A DNA stretch of 42,256 bases from CALBPI01 sp039033695 (GTDB lineage: Bacteria; Pseudomonadota; Gammaproteobacteria; Steroidobacterales; Woeseiaceae), in the NCBI GenBank assembly GCA_039033695.1, contig JBCCCC010000012.1, forward strand, positions 1 to 42,256, in the 5' to 3' direction. A program made the translations under genes and the position numbers. Positions 14,772 through 23,497 of the stretch are shown here, piece by piece. The notes beneath the pieces are model-generated. The model was not told the origin of the DNA, searched no databases, and worked only from the letters and a program-made list of their open reading frames with translations. Position 1 is the stretch's first letter. Each line of letters opens with the position of its first letter.

Positions 14772-16550
14772 TCAGTCCGCGTTATCGCCGAATTGCAGTT
14801 TCGCCAGTCGCGCATAGAGCGGGCTGGCGGCCACCAGATTTTGGTGTGTGCCGCTGGCAACTACCCGGCCCTCGTCCATGACGATGATCTTGTCGGCCTG
14901 CTTAACTGTCGCCAGACGATGCGCGATCACTAATGTCGTGCGATTGGCCATGAGTCTGTCGAGCGCCGCTTGCACGAGACGCTCGCTTTCAGCATCGAGT
15001 GAGCTGGTTGCTTCATCCAACAGCAGCACGGGTGCGTCCTTCAGGATCGCCCGTGCGATCGCAATGCGTTGACGTTGGCCGCCAGAGAGTCGCAAGCCAC
15101 GCTCACCCAGGAATGTGTCAAACCGCTCGGGCAAACGTTGGATGAATTCATCGGCTGCTGCCGCTTCTGCGGCAGCGAATACATCGGCATCCGATGCATC
15201 GGGACGACCATAGCGAATATTCTCCAGAGCGCTAGTGCCAAACAACATTGTCTCCTGCGGCACAAACCCGATCTGGCGACGCAGGTCCAGCGGGTCCACG
15301 TCTGCGATATCCATTCCGTCGATCGTGATACGGCCCGACTTCGGGTCATAGAATCGAAGCAGCAACTGCAACGTTGTACTCTTGCCTGCTCCCGACGGGC
15401 CGACGATTGCAACAGTCTGGCCACTCTCCAGCGTGAATGACACGTTCTGCAGGGCGGCGTCCTTGGGCCTCGATGGATAACTGAAGCTAACCTCGTCAAA
15501 CGCGATGTTGCCAACGCAACGCGACGGCAATTGCTTGGGCGCAGCGGGTGCCGCGATGGCAGGTTTGGCGATGAGTAACTCGCTCAAGCGCTCCATGGCC
15601 CCGGCGCCTCGCTGGATTTCGCCCCAAACTTCGCTGAGGCTCGCGGCGGATGAGCCGACGAATGTCGCATACAACAGGAACTGCCCCAACTGCCCGCCAG
15701 TCATCTCCCCGCCAATTACCGCACGTGAACCGAGCCAGAGCACGAATGTGATGGCGCCAAACACCAGGATGATACCCATCGCCGAGATCAGCGCGCGTAC
15801 TTTGGTTCGTCTGATGCCTGCATCGAAGCTGTCTTCGACCGCGGCTGAGAATCGCCCGCTCTGCAATGATTCGAGTGTGAACGCCTGGACCGTTTGAATG
15901 GCGTTCAGTGTCTCGCCCGCGAGACCGCTGGTATCTGCGATCTTGTCCTGTGCTGTGCGCGACAAGCTGCGGATACGTCGGCCTACCGCGATCAAAGGCA
16001 CAATGACCACGGGAATCAGCAGTAACATATAGCCGGCGAGCTGCGCGCTTGTGATCAGCAACAAGATGAGTGCGCCTATGAAGGTGATGCTGGCTCGCAG
16101 CGCAATCGAAAGACTGACACCCGAGATGCTCTGCACTAACGTTGTGTCGGTCGTCAGCCGTGATAGCACCTCGCCGGTACGGGTTACCTCGAAGAACGTT
16201 GGGTCCATGCGAATAACGCGGTCATAGACTTTGCCGCGAATATCTGCCACGACGCGCTCGCCGAGCCAGGTCACCAGATAGAACCGCAGCGCAGCGAACG
16301 CACCGAATACCACTGCGGCGGCTAGAAACCAGCCAAAGTAGCGATTAATCGTATCGAGGCTACCCGCACCGAAACCCTTGTCGATCAAAAAGCGAAGGGC
16401 AACTGGCAGTACCAGCAGCGCCGCCGCTGCTAGCAGCAATGACGCCAGCGCGAACGCAAGAGTTCCTCGGTATGGCTGAATAAACGGCCACAGTGTTTTC
16501 AGCGGCCGCAGCGATCGCGCTTTCGGTCGCTCTTCCTCAACGATGCTCAT
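14772..16550 (-). CDS. ABC exporter, fused membrane and ATPase domains
   Basis: 592 residues. Residues 20-330 form a six-helix ABC exporter membrane domain, with the coupling region MDPTFFEVTRTGEVLSRLT. The nucleotide-binding domain has Walker A GPSGAGKS (384-391), the Q-loop FVPQE, the signature LSGGQRQR (488-495), Walker B VLLLDE (508-513) and the switch His in VIAHRLAT. It is a half-transporter acting as a homodimer. Relatives include MsbA and drug or lipid exporters; the substrate cannot be read from the sequence. It starts 21 bases after the AbgT-family gene ends, so the two probably form one transcript. Confidence 0.93.
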   Translation of the reverse strand: MSIVEEERPKARSLRPLKTLWPFIQPYRGTLAFALASLLLAAAALLVLPVALRFLIDKGFGAGSLDTINRYFGWFLAAAVVFGAFAALRFYLVTWLGERVVADIRGKVYDRVIRMDPTFFEVTRTGEVLSRLTTDTTLVQSISGVSLSIALRASITFIGALILLLITSAQLAGYMLLLIPVVIVPLIAVGRRIRSLSRTAQDKIADTSGLAGETLNAIQTVQAFTLESLQSGRFSAAVEDSFDAGIRRTKVRALISAMGIILVFGAITFVLWLGSRAVIGGEMTGGQLGQFLLYATFVGSSAASLSEVWGEIQRGAGAMERLSELLIAKPAIAAPAAPKQLPSRCVGNIAFDEVSFSYPSRPKDAALQNVSFTLESGQTVAIVGPSGAGKSTTLQLLLRFYDPKSGRITIDGMDIADVDPLDLRRQIGFVPQETMLFGTSALENIRYGRPDASDADVFAAAEAAAADEFIQRLPERFDTFLGERGLRLSGGQRQRIAIARAILKDAPVLLLDEATSSLDAESERLVQAALDRLMANRTTLVIAHRLATVKQADKIIVMDEGRVVASGTHQNLVAASPLYARLAKLQFGDNAD

Positions 16551-16571
16551 CGCGACTCGGTGCGATACCGC

Positions 16572-18143
16572 TTAGCTTCCCGGCAACGCATAGCCGACGC
16601 TGGTGCCAGGCCCTAACGGCAGGCCCAGTGCAATCCACAGCATGGTCATCGCGAGACCGCTGACCATCAGGAATACCGAGTACGGAATCATCGTCGCCGT
16701 GAGACTCCCCAGGCCGAAGTCCTTTTGCCAGCGCTGGCAGAACGTCAGGATGAGCGGGAAGTAGACCATCAACGGTGTGATGATATTGGTCGCACTGTCG
16801 CCCACGCGATACGCGGCAGTGGTCATCTCCGGGCTCACGTTCAATAGCATCATCATCGGCACCATCACGGGCGCAAGCAGCGCCCACTTCGCGCTCGCGG
16901 AGCCCACGAATAAATTGATCAGCCCGGTGAAAAGTACCAGCAGACCCAACAGTACTGGCATCGGCAGTTCAGCGGTCTGCAGTGCGCCGGCACCCATGAT
17001 TGCGAAGATCAGCCCAAGCTCTGACCAATTGAACATGGCCACAAAGTGGGCGGCGGCAAACGCCAGCACCATGTAGTAGGCCAGATCACCCATCGAATCT
17101 GTCATCATCTTGACGATATCGCGATGATCCTTGACCGTGCCGGCGGCGCGACCATAGGCCCAGCCGCAGGCCACGAACAACACGAAAAAGCCAGCGACCA
17201 GCGACCGGTAAAACGGCGCCATTCGGGCCTCCGGCGTTGCGCTTTCATCAATCAGAGGCGTGCCTGGGCCGATTGTGAACCCGATCCACAGCACAACGAT
17301 ACCGATGGTCGCGAACAACGCATGCGTCAGTCCGCGCCGTTCCTGGTCGGTCAGCGGTGCATCACCGTCTTTGGTGACATCCGCCAAAGCGCCCTCGGCT
17401 TTAAAGCCGCCCAGCCTTGGCTCGATAATGCGGTCAGTGACATACCAGATGACGGGCAGGAAGATGAAGGTCATGCCCGCAATGAAATACCAGTTACCGG
17501 CAATATTGGCATCCCACGTGGGGACCAGGCTCTCGGCCGCGGCTTCAGTAATACCAAACAGCAGTGCATCGAGTTGGCCAGGCAGGATGTTCGCGGAGAA
17601 CCCCCCGGAGACACCCGCAAATGCTGCGGCGATTCCGGCGACCGGATGTCGGCCTGCTGCGGCATAAAGAACACCGGCGAGCGGGATCAGCACGACATAG
17701 GCCGCATCCGCCGCGAGATTGCCGACCATTGCGACAAGCGCCACCATCGGTGTCAGCAAAAAGCGCGGTGCATTGCGAACGGCGCCACGCATAGCTGTAG
17801 CGAACAGTCCGGAGCGCTCGGCAATACCCGCGCCCAGCATAACCACGAGTACATAGCCAAGCGGGTGGAAATGCGTAAAGGTCTTCGGCATGTCGACCCA
17901 CAGGCGCTGGATATTCTCTGCGCTGAGCAGGCTCTGGGCGGCGATGACTACGTTGCTGCCGTTTTCATCGAGGCGCGTAGGATGCGGTGCCGCAAGCCCT
18001 GCCAGTTCGGCAATAACACTGATTGCGACCAGCACGGCGATCAGCCAGAAGAAAATGAATACTGGATCAGGCAGCCGGTTGCCGGTGCGCTCGATCCAGC
18101 CCAGTATGCCTTTTGATGCTTGCGTATTCGCCAGTTCGCTCAT
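16572..18143 (-). CDS. AbgT-family transporter
   Basis: 523 residues from ATG 18143, with AGGGG just upstream. An in-frame ATG eight codons earlier lacks a ribosome-binding site. RTGNRLPDPVFIFFWLI (about 19-35) is the typical AbgT opening. About 11 membrane helices follow, with the hairpin motifs GGFSANILPGQLDALLFGITE and LINLFVGSASAKWALLAPVMVPM. GDSATNIITPLMVYF lies near the end. The founding member AbgT takes up p-aminobenzoyl-glutamate, while others (MtrF, YdaH) export sulfonamides. Which direction applies here is not visible. It leads the ABC exporter gene in a probable two-gene operon. Confidence 0.93.
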   Translation of the reverse strand: MSELANTQASKGILGWIERTGNRLPDPVFIFFWLIAVLVAISVIAELAGLAAPHPTRLDENGSNVVIAAQSLLSAENIQRLWVDMPKTFTHFHPLGYVLVVMLGAGIAERSGLFATAMRGAVRNAPRFLLTPMVALVAMVGNLAADAAYVVLIPLAGVLYAAAGRHPVAGIAAAFAGVSGGFSANILPGQLDALLFGITEAAAESLVPTWDANIAGNWYFIAGMTFIFLPVIWYVTDRIIEPRLGGFKAEGALADVTKDGDAPLTDQERRGLTHALFATIGIVVLWIGFTIGPGTPLIDESATPEARMAPFYRSLVAGFFVLFVACGWAYGRAAGTVKDHRDIVKMMTDSMGDLAYYMVLAFAAAHFVAMFNWSELGLIFAIMGAGALQTAELPMPVLLGLLVLFTGLINLFVGSASAKWALLAPVMVPMMMLLNVSPEMTTAAYRVGDSATNIITPLMVYFPLILTFCQRWQKDFGLGSLTATMIPYSVFLMVSGLAMTMLWIALGLPLGPGTSVGYALPGS

Positions 18144-18240
18144 CACCCCTGCCTCGTCCAGAACCACGTAGCCGCAAAGGGTAGATGAGCCGCGCGTCTA
18201 ATGCTACGGCTAAGGCGCCCGAGCGCAGGATTTTGTGCGT

Positions 18241-20085
18241 CTAGCGGCTTGCCGCAGCCTTCGCTGGCGCTGGCTCGCCGAGCGCGCCCTCAGCTTCGAG
18301 TTCGCGGCGCCGCTGATCAAGCCAATCGATGACCGTGCTGCAGAAGATGCTCTCCGATACGTTGATTTCGAAGACGGGGGCGAACTGCTTGAGTTTTTCA
18401 AATGCGGCATCGAATAGCTTGAACACATAGACAGGGGACAGCGTTGTCGATCCGGCGAACCGCTGGCACAGCATGTCGAGAGACTGTGTTGTGTCTGCAT
18501 CGGGCCCGCTCGCAAAGACATTACATAACTCATTCGCTAGCACCGAGAGATTGCGAATCTTCTCATCGCTGTCAGCCGGTGCGCTTAGCGCACCTTCGGC
18601 AACGCCCTCAATGGCATCGACAATGGATTGTGGCAATGACCAGATCCGCGCGACTGCCGCGCCGAGTTGCGCATAGCTTACGCCAAGCACTTCATTGGCG
18701 GCTGCAGCGCGGGTCAGACTGCGCTCGCCGCGGACGGATTCGATCGCATCATGTTCTTCGCTGAAGTAGTAGATGACGAGGTTCTCGCCCAGGTTTTGGC
18801 AAAGCCCAGCTATGAATGCTTCCTCGGCATCGCGCATTTTCTCTCGCTTGGCCAAATGTCTTGCGATCAGTCCGCTCAGAAAAGACTTGGTCATCGAGTC
18901 GCGCAACGTCTGCGAATCACCTTTCAGGTGGCCGAATAACGTCAGGCTTGAGGCCACCATCCGTATTTGCTGCACACCAAGCAGCACAACGGCCTGAGAC
19001 ACACTGGCAACCTCAGTGGCCCGGCTGCCGTAGAACGACGAGTTGGCCATCTTGAGCAACTTGCTGGTCAACGACAGATCGCGGAGGATGACATTAGCCA
19101 GTTTGTCGGCCGACGCACTGGCTTGGTCGCCAGCCAGGCGATTGATATCGGTCAGGGTGCTGGAAATCGCCGGAAAGTCTTTTTTGTGCTGCATGCGACG
19201 CAGTAGAAAATCGACGGTGCTGTGACTGAGGTCATCGCTGCGAGCATCGTCCGCCAGACCCGCCGCCGTGACCATGAGCTTGAATGCATCTCGCATCTTG
19301 CCCGCATCTGCATAGCGCTGCTCGTAGTCACAAACAAAGGCGCCTTTGAAGAACCGCAACAAATGCTCAGCGTGCGGCAGTTCGTTGATCGGCTCATAGG
19401 CGACAGCAACATTGACAATATTGCGCTGAATCGCGTCAATGTTTTCACCCGGAATTGCGCGTCTCCCGGTCAGCATTTCATAAAATGTTGACGCGAGTGC
19501 GAATACATCGGTGTAGGGCCCCAGCTCCTGACGCAAAAAGTGCTCTGGCGCCATGTAGCGCAGTGTGCCTGTCGCCAACCCCAGGTCTTCGCGCTCGAAA
19601 TTGGCAAACTGTGCCAGCCCGAAGTCCATGATCTGCGGCTTGCCCTCTCCATCCAGCATGATATTGCGCGGCCCGAGGTCAAGGTGCAGGACATTGGCAT
19701 CATGGGCAGTCGCCACCGCGTCGAGAATCGTGCCCATGAGCAGCACGGCATCTGCCACTGAGTATTTCTGCCTTGAGCTAAGCTCGACGGCCAGCGTCTT
19801 GCCTTCTACATAACCAAAGACCAGATAGGGACCGAGGTCACCGTGACCAATATCGTGGATCGGCACGATATGCGGGTGTTTGATGCGGCTGGATACCAGT
19901 GCTTCGAGCGGCGTGCCATTGGCGCCAGTCAGATTGAACTCAGCCTTCTCCGACGTGATGATCTTGATTGCGACGTTGCGTTGTAGCTCTGGATCGAATC
20001 CAAGATAGACGCGTCCCTGCGACCCGCGTCCGAGAACCCGCCGCAGCTCATAGCGGCCCATGGTGTTAGTTGGTTGTGCAGACAC
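18241..20085 (-). CDS. Ser/Thr protein kinase fused to an HDOD domain
   Basis: 614 residues from GTG 20085. GGGAGGC lies 4-10 bases before it. An ATG 16 codons upstream has no ribosome-binding site, so GTG is preferred. The kinase domain (about 10-275) has the glycine loop GRGSQGRV (19-26), VAIK with K41, DFG (154-156) and APE (179-181). The catalytic loop reads HLDLGPRN (134-141): Asp136 and Asn141 are kept, but the usual Lys is Gly. The HDOD domain (about 305-510) shows FPAISSTLTDINRL, LKMANSSFYG and AVVLLGVQQIRMVASSL. HDOD modules act as scaffolds in bacterial signalling. There is no membrane segment, so it is cytoplasmic. It may phosphorylate partners bound by its own HDOD part (inference). 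It stands alone, divergent from the TRIC gene. Confidence 0.9.
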   Translation of the reverse strand: MSAQPTNTMGRYELRRVLGRGSQGRVYLGFDPELQRNVAIKIITSEKAEFNLTGANGTPLEALVSSRIKHPHIVPIHDIGHGDLGPYLVFGYVEGKTLAVELSSRQKYSVADAVLLMGTILDAVATAHDANVLHLDLGPRNIMLDGEGKPQIMDFGLAQFANFEREDLGLATGTLRYMAPEHFLRQELGPYTDVFALASTFYEMLTGRRAIPGENIDAIQRNIVNVAVAYEPINELPHAEHLLRFFKGAFVCDYEQRYADAGKMRDAFKLMVTAAGLADDARSDDLSHSTVDFLLRRMQHKKDFPAISSTLTDINRLAGDQASASADKLANVILRDLSLTSKLLKMANSSFYGSRATEVASVSQAVVLLGVQQIRMVASSLTLFGHLKGDSQTLRDSMTKSFLSGLIARHLAKREKMRDAEEAFIAGLCQNLGENLVIYYFSEEHDAIESVRGERSLTRAAAANEVLGVSYAQLGAAVARIWSLPQSIVDAIEGVAEGALSAPADSDEKIRNLSVLANELCNVFASGPDADTTQSLDMLCQRFAGSTTLSPVYVFKLFDAAFEKLKQFAPVFEINVSESIFCSTVIDWLDQRRRELEAEGALGEPAPAKAAASR

Positions 20086-20264
20086 AACGCCTCCCTTCTT
20101 ATGGTTTGCGCAGCACGGATTCGCAGCATCCATGGATACGATTCACGTGCTCACTCCGTTAGCGTCACCCGCGCTGGATTCTTTAGTACTGCTGCCCATT
20201 CGTGCAGGATGCTGCGCCGCCGAATTCGGTTACACTGCCGGCTTGCAAACGGGAGGGGCTATAG

Positions 20265-20888
20265 GTGTCTGCCTGGTTACCGTACATAGATCTGCTGGGT
20301 ACCTTCGTCTTTGCCGTGAGTGGCGCCACGGTTGGCATGCGTCGCGAGCTGGACCTGTTCGGCGTACTGGTGCTGTCATTCGCCGCGTCGTCGGCAGGTG
20401 GTATCGCTCGTGATGTCATGATTGGGGCAACGCCGCCCGCTGCGCTTGCCGACTGGCGCTACCTTGTTGTTGCCTCGCTGGCGGGCGTCATTACGTTCTA
20501 TTTCAGCAAGCTCGTTGAGCTGTTGCGCAACCCAGTCCAGTTATTCGATGCCGCAGGTCTTGGCCTGTTCGCAGTATCGGGAACCTCCAAAGCGCTTGCC
20601 TTCGGGCTGACCCCGACCAGCGCTATTCTGCTGGGCGTACTCAGCGGCATTGGTGGCGGTATGGTGCGCGATATCTTGGTCGCACGGGTGCCGGTCGTGC
20701 TGCGCTCCGATCTGTACGCGGTTGCAGCGCTGGCCGGCGCGACGGTGGTTGTGGTGGCCCACACGGCAGCGCTGCCGCGCGGGCCCGCAATGCTGGTGGG
20801 CGCCGTGATTTGTTTTGCACTGCGCTTCATGGCCATCCGCTATGGCTGGCGTTTACCGATCGCGCGCAACGATGCCCCGGAATCATGA
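20265..20888 (+). CDS. TRIC-type (UPF0126/YadS) cation channel protein
   Basis: 207 residues from GTG 20265, with GGGAGGGG six bases before. About seven membrane helices are packed with Gly and Ala. Two internally repeated halves are visible: LLGTFVFAVSGATVG / SAGGIARDVMIG and GLGLFAVSGTSKAL / GIGGGMVRDILV. The GxxRD motifs are typical of bacterial TRIC homologues (old name UPF0126). Such proteins form trimeric monovalent-cation channels in the inner membrane; the physiological role in bacteria is open. Its stop overlaps the start of the glycosylase gene by four bases (ATGA), so the two are translated together. Confidence 0.92.
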   Translation: MSAWLPYIDLLGTFVFAVSGATVGMRRELDLFGVLVLSFAASSAGGIARDVMIGATPPAALADWRYLVVASLAGVITFYFSKLVELLRNPVQLFDAAGLGLFAVSGTSKALAFGLTPTSAILLGVLSGIGGGMVRDILVARVPVVLRSDLYAVAALAGATVVVVAHTAALPRGPAMLVGAVICFALRFMAIRYGWRLPIARNDAPES

Positions 20889-21397
20889 GCGACACAGCCA
20901 ACGGTTTCGCACCTGTCGTCGGCGAACAGGCACACGTGCTGATTCTCGGGTCGATGCCAGGGCGGCGATCATTGCGGGATGGCGCGTACTATGCGCATCC
21001 GCAAAACGCCTTCTGGCGGATTGTGGGCAGCATATACGGTTTTGATGATAAGGCGGACTATCAACACCGTACACGATCGCTAGCGAATGCCGGCGTTGCT
21101 CTATGGGATGTGTTAGGCCGTTGTGAGCGCCCAGGCAGTCTAGATGCGGATATTGACCCGAAAAGCGTGATCGAGAACGACTTTGCTGCGTTCTTCGCCA
21201 AACATGACGGTATCCGGTCAATATTGTTCAATGGGGCTACGGCAGAGAGATACTACCTGAAGCGCGTGCAGCCCAACATGCTGCCCGCTGTCCAGGCATT
21301 GGTGCGCCAACGCCTGCCATCGACCAGCCCGGCACATGCCAGCATGAGCTTCGAGCAAAAGCTGATGCACTGGCAGGATGCATTATCCAATGCGTAG
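20885..21397 (+). CDS. DNA-deoxyinosine glycosylase, uracil-DNA glycosylase superfamily
   Basis: 170 residues. The ATG at 20885 overlaps the stop of the TRIC gene (ATGA). LILGSMPGRRSL (20-31), YYAHPQNAFWRI and FNGATAERYYLKR match the family, and LPSTSPAHAS is the conserved C-terminal active-site strand. These enzymes belong to the uracil-DNA glycosylase fold and remove deaminated bases, notably hypoxanthine, from DNA. Length and motif order agree with the family. Coupling to an ion-channel gene has no clear functional meaning and probably reflects compact packing. It is cytoplasmic with no export signal. Confidence 0.92.
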   Translation: MSDTANGFAPVVGEQAHVLILGSMPGRRSLRDGAYYAHPQNAFWRIVGSIYGFDDKADYQHRTRSLANAGVALWDVLGRCERPGSLDADIDPKSVIENDFAAFFAKHDGIRSILFNGATAERYYLKRVQPNMLPAVQALVRQRLPSTSPAHASMSFEQKLMHWQDALSNA

Positions 21398-21427
21398 ACT
21401 TTGAGGTATCCAAATGAGGGGCAAGTC

Positions 21428-21736
21428 ATGCTGCAAATAAGACCAAACTGCGAATGTTGCGATCGTGACCTGCCTGTCGATTCAGCTGATGCCCGGATCT
21501 GCTCCTACGAGTGCACATTCTGCGCCAGCTGCGTGGAAAACGTGCTGCTCAACGTCTGCCCGAATTGCGGTGGTGGATTTGTGCCCCGGCCTATCCGGCC
21601 TGCTATAGCCAGACGCGATGGTGTTAGCCGCATTCATCAACCGCCGTCCGAAAAACCAATACACAGTCCCTATACGCGTGAGCAGCTGCATGAGTTTGCG
21701 CGCCGGTTCAGCGCGATTGCACCGGAGGAACGCTGA
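21428..21736 (+). CDS. DUF1272 Cys-rich, probably zinc-binding protein
   Basis: 102 residues from ATG 21428, with GAGGGG seven bases before; upstream in-frame codons lack such a site. The first 50 residues are packed with Cys: CECC, then CSYECTFCASC and VCPNCGGGF. This layout matches the DUF1272 family and should bind one or two zinc ions. The C-terminal half is charged and likely flexible. The function of the family is not known; a nucleic-acid or protein-contact role is possible but unsupported. It lies 30 bases after the glycosylase gene and 3 bases before the next lipoprotein gene, so it is probably in the same operon. Confidence 0.88.
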   Translation: MLQIRPNCECCDRDLPVDSADARICSYECTFCASCVENVLLNVCPNCGGGFVPRPIRPAIARRDGVSRIHQPPSEKPIHSPYTREQLHEFARRFSAIAPEER

Positions 21737-21739
21737 CGC

Positions 21740-22198
21740 ATGAGAGTCGCAGCCCAGTGTCTGTTGCTGTTTGCCGCCCTCGCGCTGACCGGCTGCCGTG
21801 AGGATCACGGCCGGCTGCAGCCATTTACGAGCGATGGTTGTTCGTTATTTCCCGATCGCAGCCTGATCAGCGAGGCGGACTGGTGTGCGTGCTGTTTCGA
21901 GCACGATATCGCCTATTGGCGCGGTGGCACTCGCGACGAGCGGGAGGCAGCGGACCGTGAGCTGCGTCGCTGTGTGCTCGAGCGGACTGGCGATGCCGGT
22001 TTTGCCAAGCTGATGTATGAGGGCGTGCGGATGGGCGGCAGCCCGTACTTCTACAACTGGTACCGCTGGGGTTATGGATGGCCGTTTGAACGCAAATATC
22101 AGCCACTCACGCCTGCCGAGAAAACCTACTCAGCGCTTCTACTGCGTGAGGCGCGCGATAGCGAGTCAGCCAACGCTTGCCCGGTGAAGACGCCTTAG
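21740..22198 (+). CDS. Phospholipase A2-like lipoprotein
   Basis: 152 residues. The signal peptide ends in the lipobox ALTGC (Cys 19). The motif CCFEHD (51-56) is the CCxxHD catalytic signature of the phospholipase A2 fold, with His55 and Asp56. A second Asp in ADRELRRC (D72) sits where PLA2 places its active-site Asp. DGCSLFPD (32-39) may take the place of the calcium loop, with further Cys for disulfides. It is predicted to be lipid-anchored and face the periplasm or outside. The enzyme activity is inferred from motif spacing. The C-terminal Trp/Tyr-rich segment (YFYNWYRWGYGW) may touch membranes. It is last in a probable four-gene run from 20265. Confidence 0.72.
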   Translation: MRVAAQCLLLFAALALTGCREDHGRLQPFTSDGCSLFPDRSLISEADWCACCFEHDIAYWRGGTRDEREAADRELRRCVLERTGDAGFAKLMYEGVRMGGSPYFYNWYRWGYGWPFERKYQPLTPAEKTYSALLLREARDSESANACPVKTP

Positions 22199-22554
22199 TC
22201 CGCAGCATTTTCTGTGCTCATTGCTTGCTGCGCTTTTTCGGCAGACTCTTTCTTTGGTAAAAGAAAGTCATAAAAATAGCAATTAAAACAGTATTTTAAG
22301 AAACTATCTCTTCGCGTCTAGTAAAAATGCTGCAGGGGTTATGCTGCAACAGAGTCTCTTGTTGCAGCATTTTTGCGGCCGCGACCGCAGCAATAGGGTA
22401 AGGATGATGCCGACATTCGCCTGACCCGTCATATACGCGCGACGCGCGGTCGAGTGGTATCTGCTTGCGGGGCTGGACAAGATTATGACTGAGCATTGGG
22501 CTGTGCCGGAGGGTGGGGTATAGTCGAGCGCCTGAAAACACGGGTACAACCAAA
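22199..22554. other. AT-rich intergenic region with nested hairpins
   Basis: No gene is supported in these 356 bases. The first 130 bases are distinctly AT-richer than their surroundings. Hairpins can form at about 22248-22268 (TTTCTTT/AAAGAAA arms) and 22341-22370. A copy of the left arm, AAAAATGCTGCA at 22323-22334, can also pair with the right arm (22363-22374). The rest should hold the VOC gene promoter, but no clear -35/-10 pair is seen. A small RNA is possible but unproven. Confidence 0.5.
22341..22374 (+). terminator. Rho-independent terminator candidate after the lipoprotein gene
   Basis: ATGCTGCAACA (22341-22351) and TGTTGCAGCAT (22360-22370) form a perfect 11-bp stem with an 8-base loop, and TTTT follows. 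It lies 143 bases after the phospholipase-like gene stop, a long distance for a terminator. Confidence 0.6.
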
Positions 22555-22923
22555 ATGATTGGATACATTACGATTGGCACGGATGATATCTCGCGCGCCG
22601 CTGCCTTTTATGACGAGCTGCTCGCAAGTGTCAACGCGCGGCGTGTGATGGACTTCGGTACGTTTATCCTCTGGGGCAATAAGCCGGGCGGCTGCGGTCT
22701 GGCAATTACCAAGCCGCATGACGGTAACCCGGCAACGGTAGGCAATGGCGTCATGCCGGCAATCATGGCTGAGAGCACAGCGCAGGTTGATGAGGTCTAT
22801 TCGCGAGCGATTGAGCTGGGTGCGATCGACGAGGGGGCAGCTGGTCCGCGCAGTGAAGGCTTCTATGCAGGCTACTTCCGTGACCTGGATGGCAACAAGC
22901 TCTGTGTCTACTTCACAAGTTAG
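22555..22923 (+). CDS. VOC-superfamily (glyoxalase-like) protein
   Basis: 122 residues from ATG 22555. MIGYITIGTDDISRAAAFYDELL is the classic VOC opening (beta strand, then helix), and FYAGYFRDLDGNKLCVY the classic close. A complete single VOC unit of usual length. Members bind a metal and act on small molecules (glyoxalase, dioxygenase, resistance proteins), but some have no known activity; no substrate can be named. The bioY frame overlaps its 3' end, so the two are probably translated from one message. Confidence 0.9.
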   Translation: MIGYITIGTDDISRAAAFYDELLASVNARRVMDFGTFILWGNKPGGCGLAITKPHDGNPATVGNGVMPAIMAESTAQVDEVYSRAIELGAIDEGAAGPRSEGFYAGYFRDLDGNKLCVYFTS

Positions 22924-23467
22924 CGCGCAGGTTCAGACGTTGACCAAACCACATTGGCTCGGCGCACTCGCGTTTGCCGTACTCATTGGACTTTCTGCGC
23001 AATTGAGCTTCGATCTGCCTGGCACCACGGTGCCGCAGACAGCCCAGACTATCGTCGTCCTGTTGGCCGGCGCCTTCCTTGGGTTTAGTGCAGCAAGCTT
23101 GTGCATAGTGCTGTATCTGTTTGCCGGCCTGGCCGGCCTGCCGGTTTTCGCTAACGGAGGGTCTGGCGCCAATACGCTGTTTGGCCCGACCGGCGGGTAT
23201 TTGATTGGCTTCTGGATGGCCGCTTGTTTGTTGGGGTATCTTGCCGATATTCGCAAGCTGCGCCGCCCTGTCTGGCGCTTGTTCGTCTGGATGCTGCTGG
23301 CGCATATGACCATTGTCGCGACTGGTGGGTTGCTGTTGAGTTTCACTGTTGGCCTACCGGCCGCGTGGTTCAATGGTGTGCAGCCGTTTATTGTGGGCGC
23401 AGTCGTAAAGTCCGTGATTGCGGCGTGCATCGTGCTAGTGGCTGGCGTCATGATTCGTCGCCAGTGA
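22889..23467 (+). CDS. bioY: Biotin transporter BioY (start uncertain)
   Basis: 192 residues if it starts at ATG 22889, which overlaps the VOC gene by 35 bases. TTG 22940, with GCAGG before it, would give 175 residues and a more typical N-terminus. The family core is unmistakable: AQLSFDLPGTTVPQTAQTIVVLLAGAFLG, then GLAGLPVFANGGSG and GPTGGYLIGFWMAA. Six membrane helices fit. BioY is the substrate-binding subunit of biotin ECF transport and in some bacteria works alone. No bioM or bioN is in view, so solo function or use of a remote energising module is likely. A biotin repressor site was not recognised upstream. Confidence 0.9.
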   Translation: MATSSVSTSQVSAQVQTLTKPHWLGALAFAVLIGLSAQLSFDLPGTTVPQTAQTIVVLLAGAFLGFSAASLCIVLYLFAGLAGLPVFANGGSGANTLFGPTGGYLIGFWMAACLLGYLADIRKLRRPVWRLFVWMLLAHMTIVATGGLLLSFTVGLPAAWFNGVQPFIVGAVVKSVIAACIVLVAGVMIRRQ

Positions 23468-23497
23468 CCTAGCAGGTGTCCGAGAGGAGGTAGCTTG

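Noticed and set aside
14772..16550. Naming the ABC exporter MsbA
   Set aside because: Motifs show only the exporter class; nothing in the sequence or neighbourhood fixes lipid A as substrate.
17046..18116. 356-residue plus-strand frame antisense to the AbgT-family gene
   Set aside because: Long but composed mainly of charged and His-rich sequence with no domain, while the opposite strand encodes a clear transporter.
22745..22888. Upstream extension of the bioY frame
   Set aside because: It lies wholly inside the VOC gene in another frame, is not membrane-like, and would make BioY too long.
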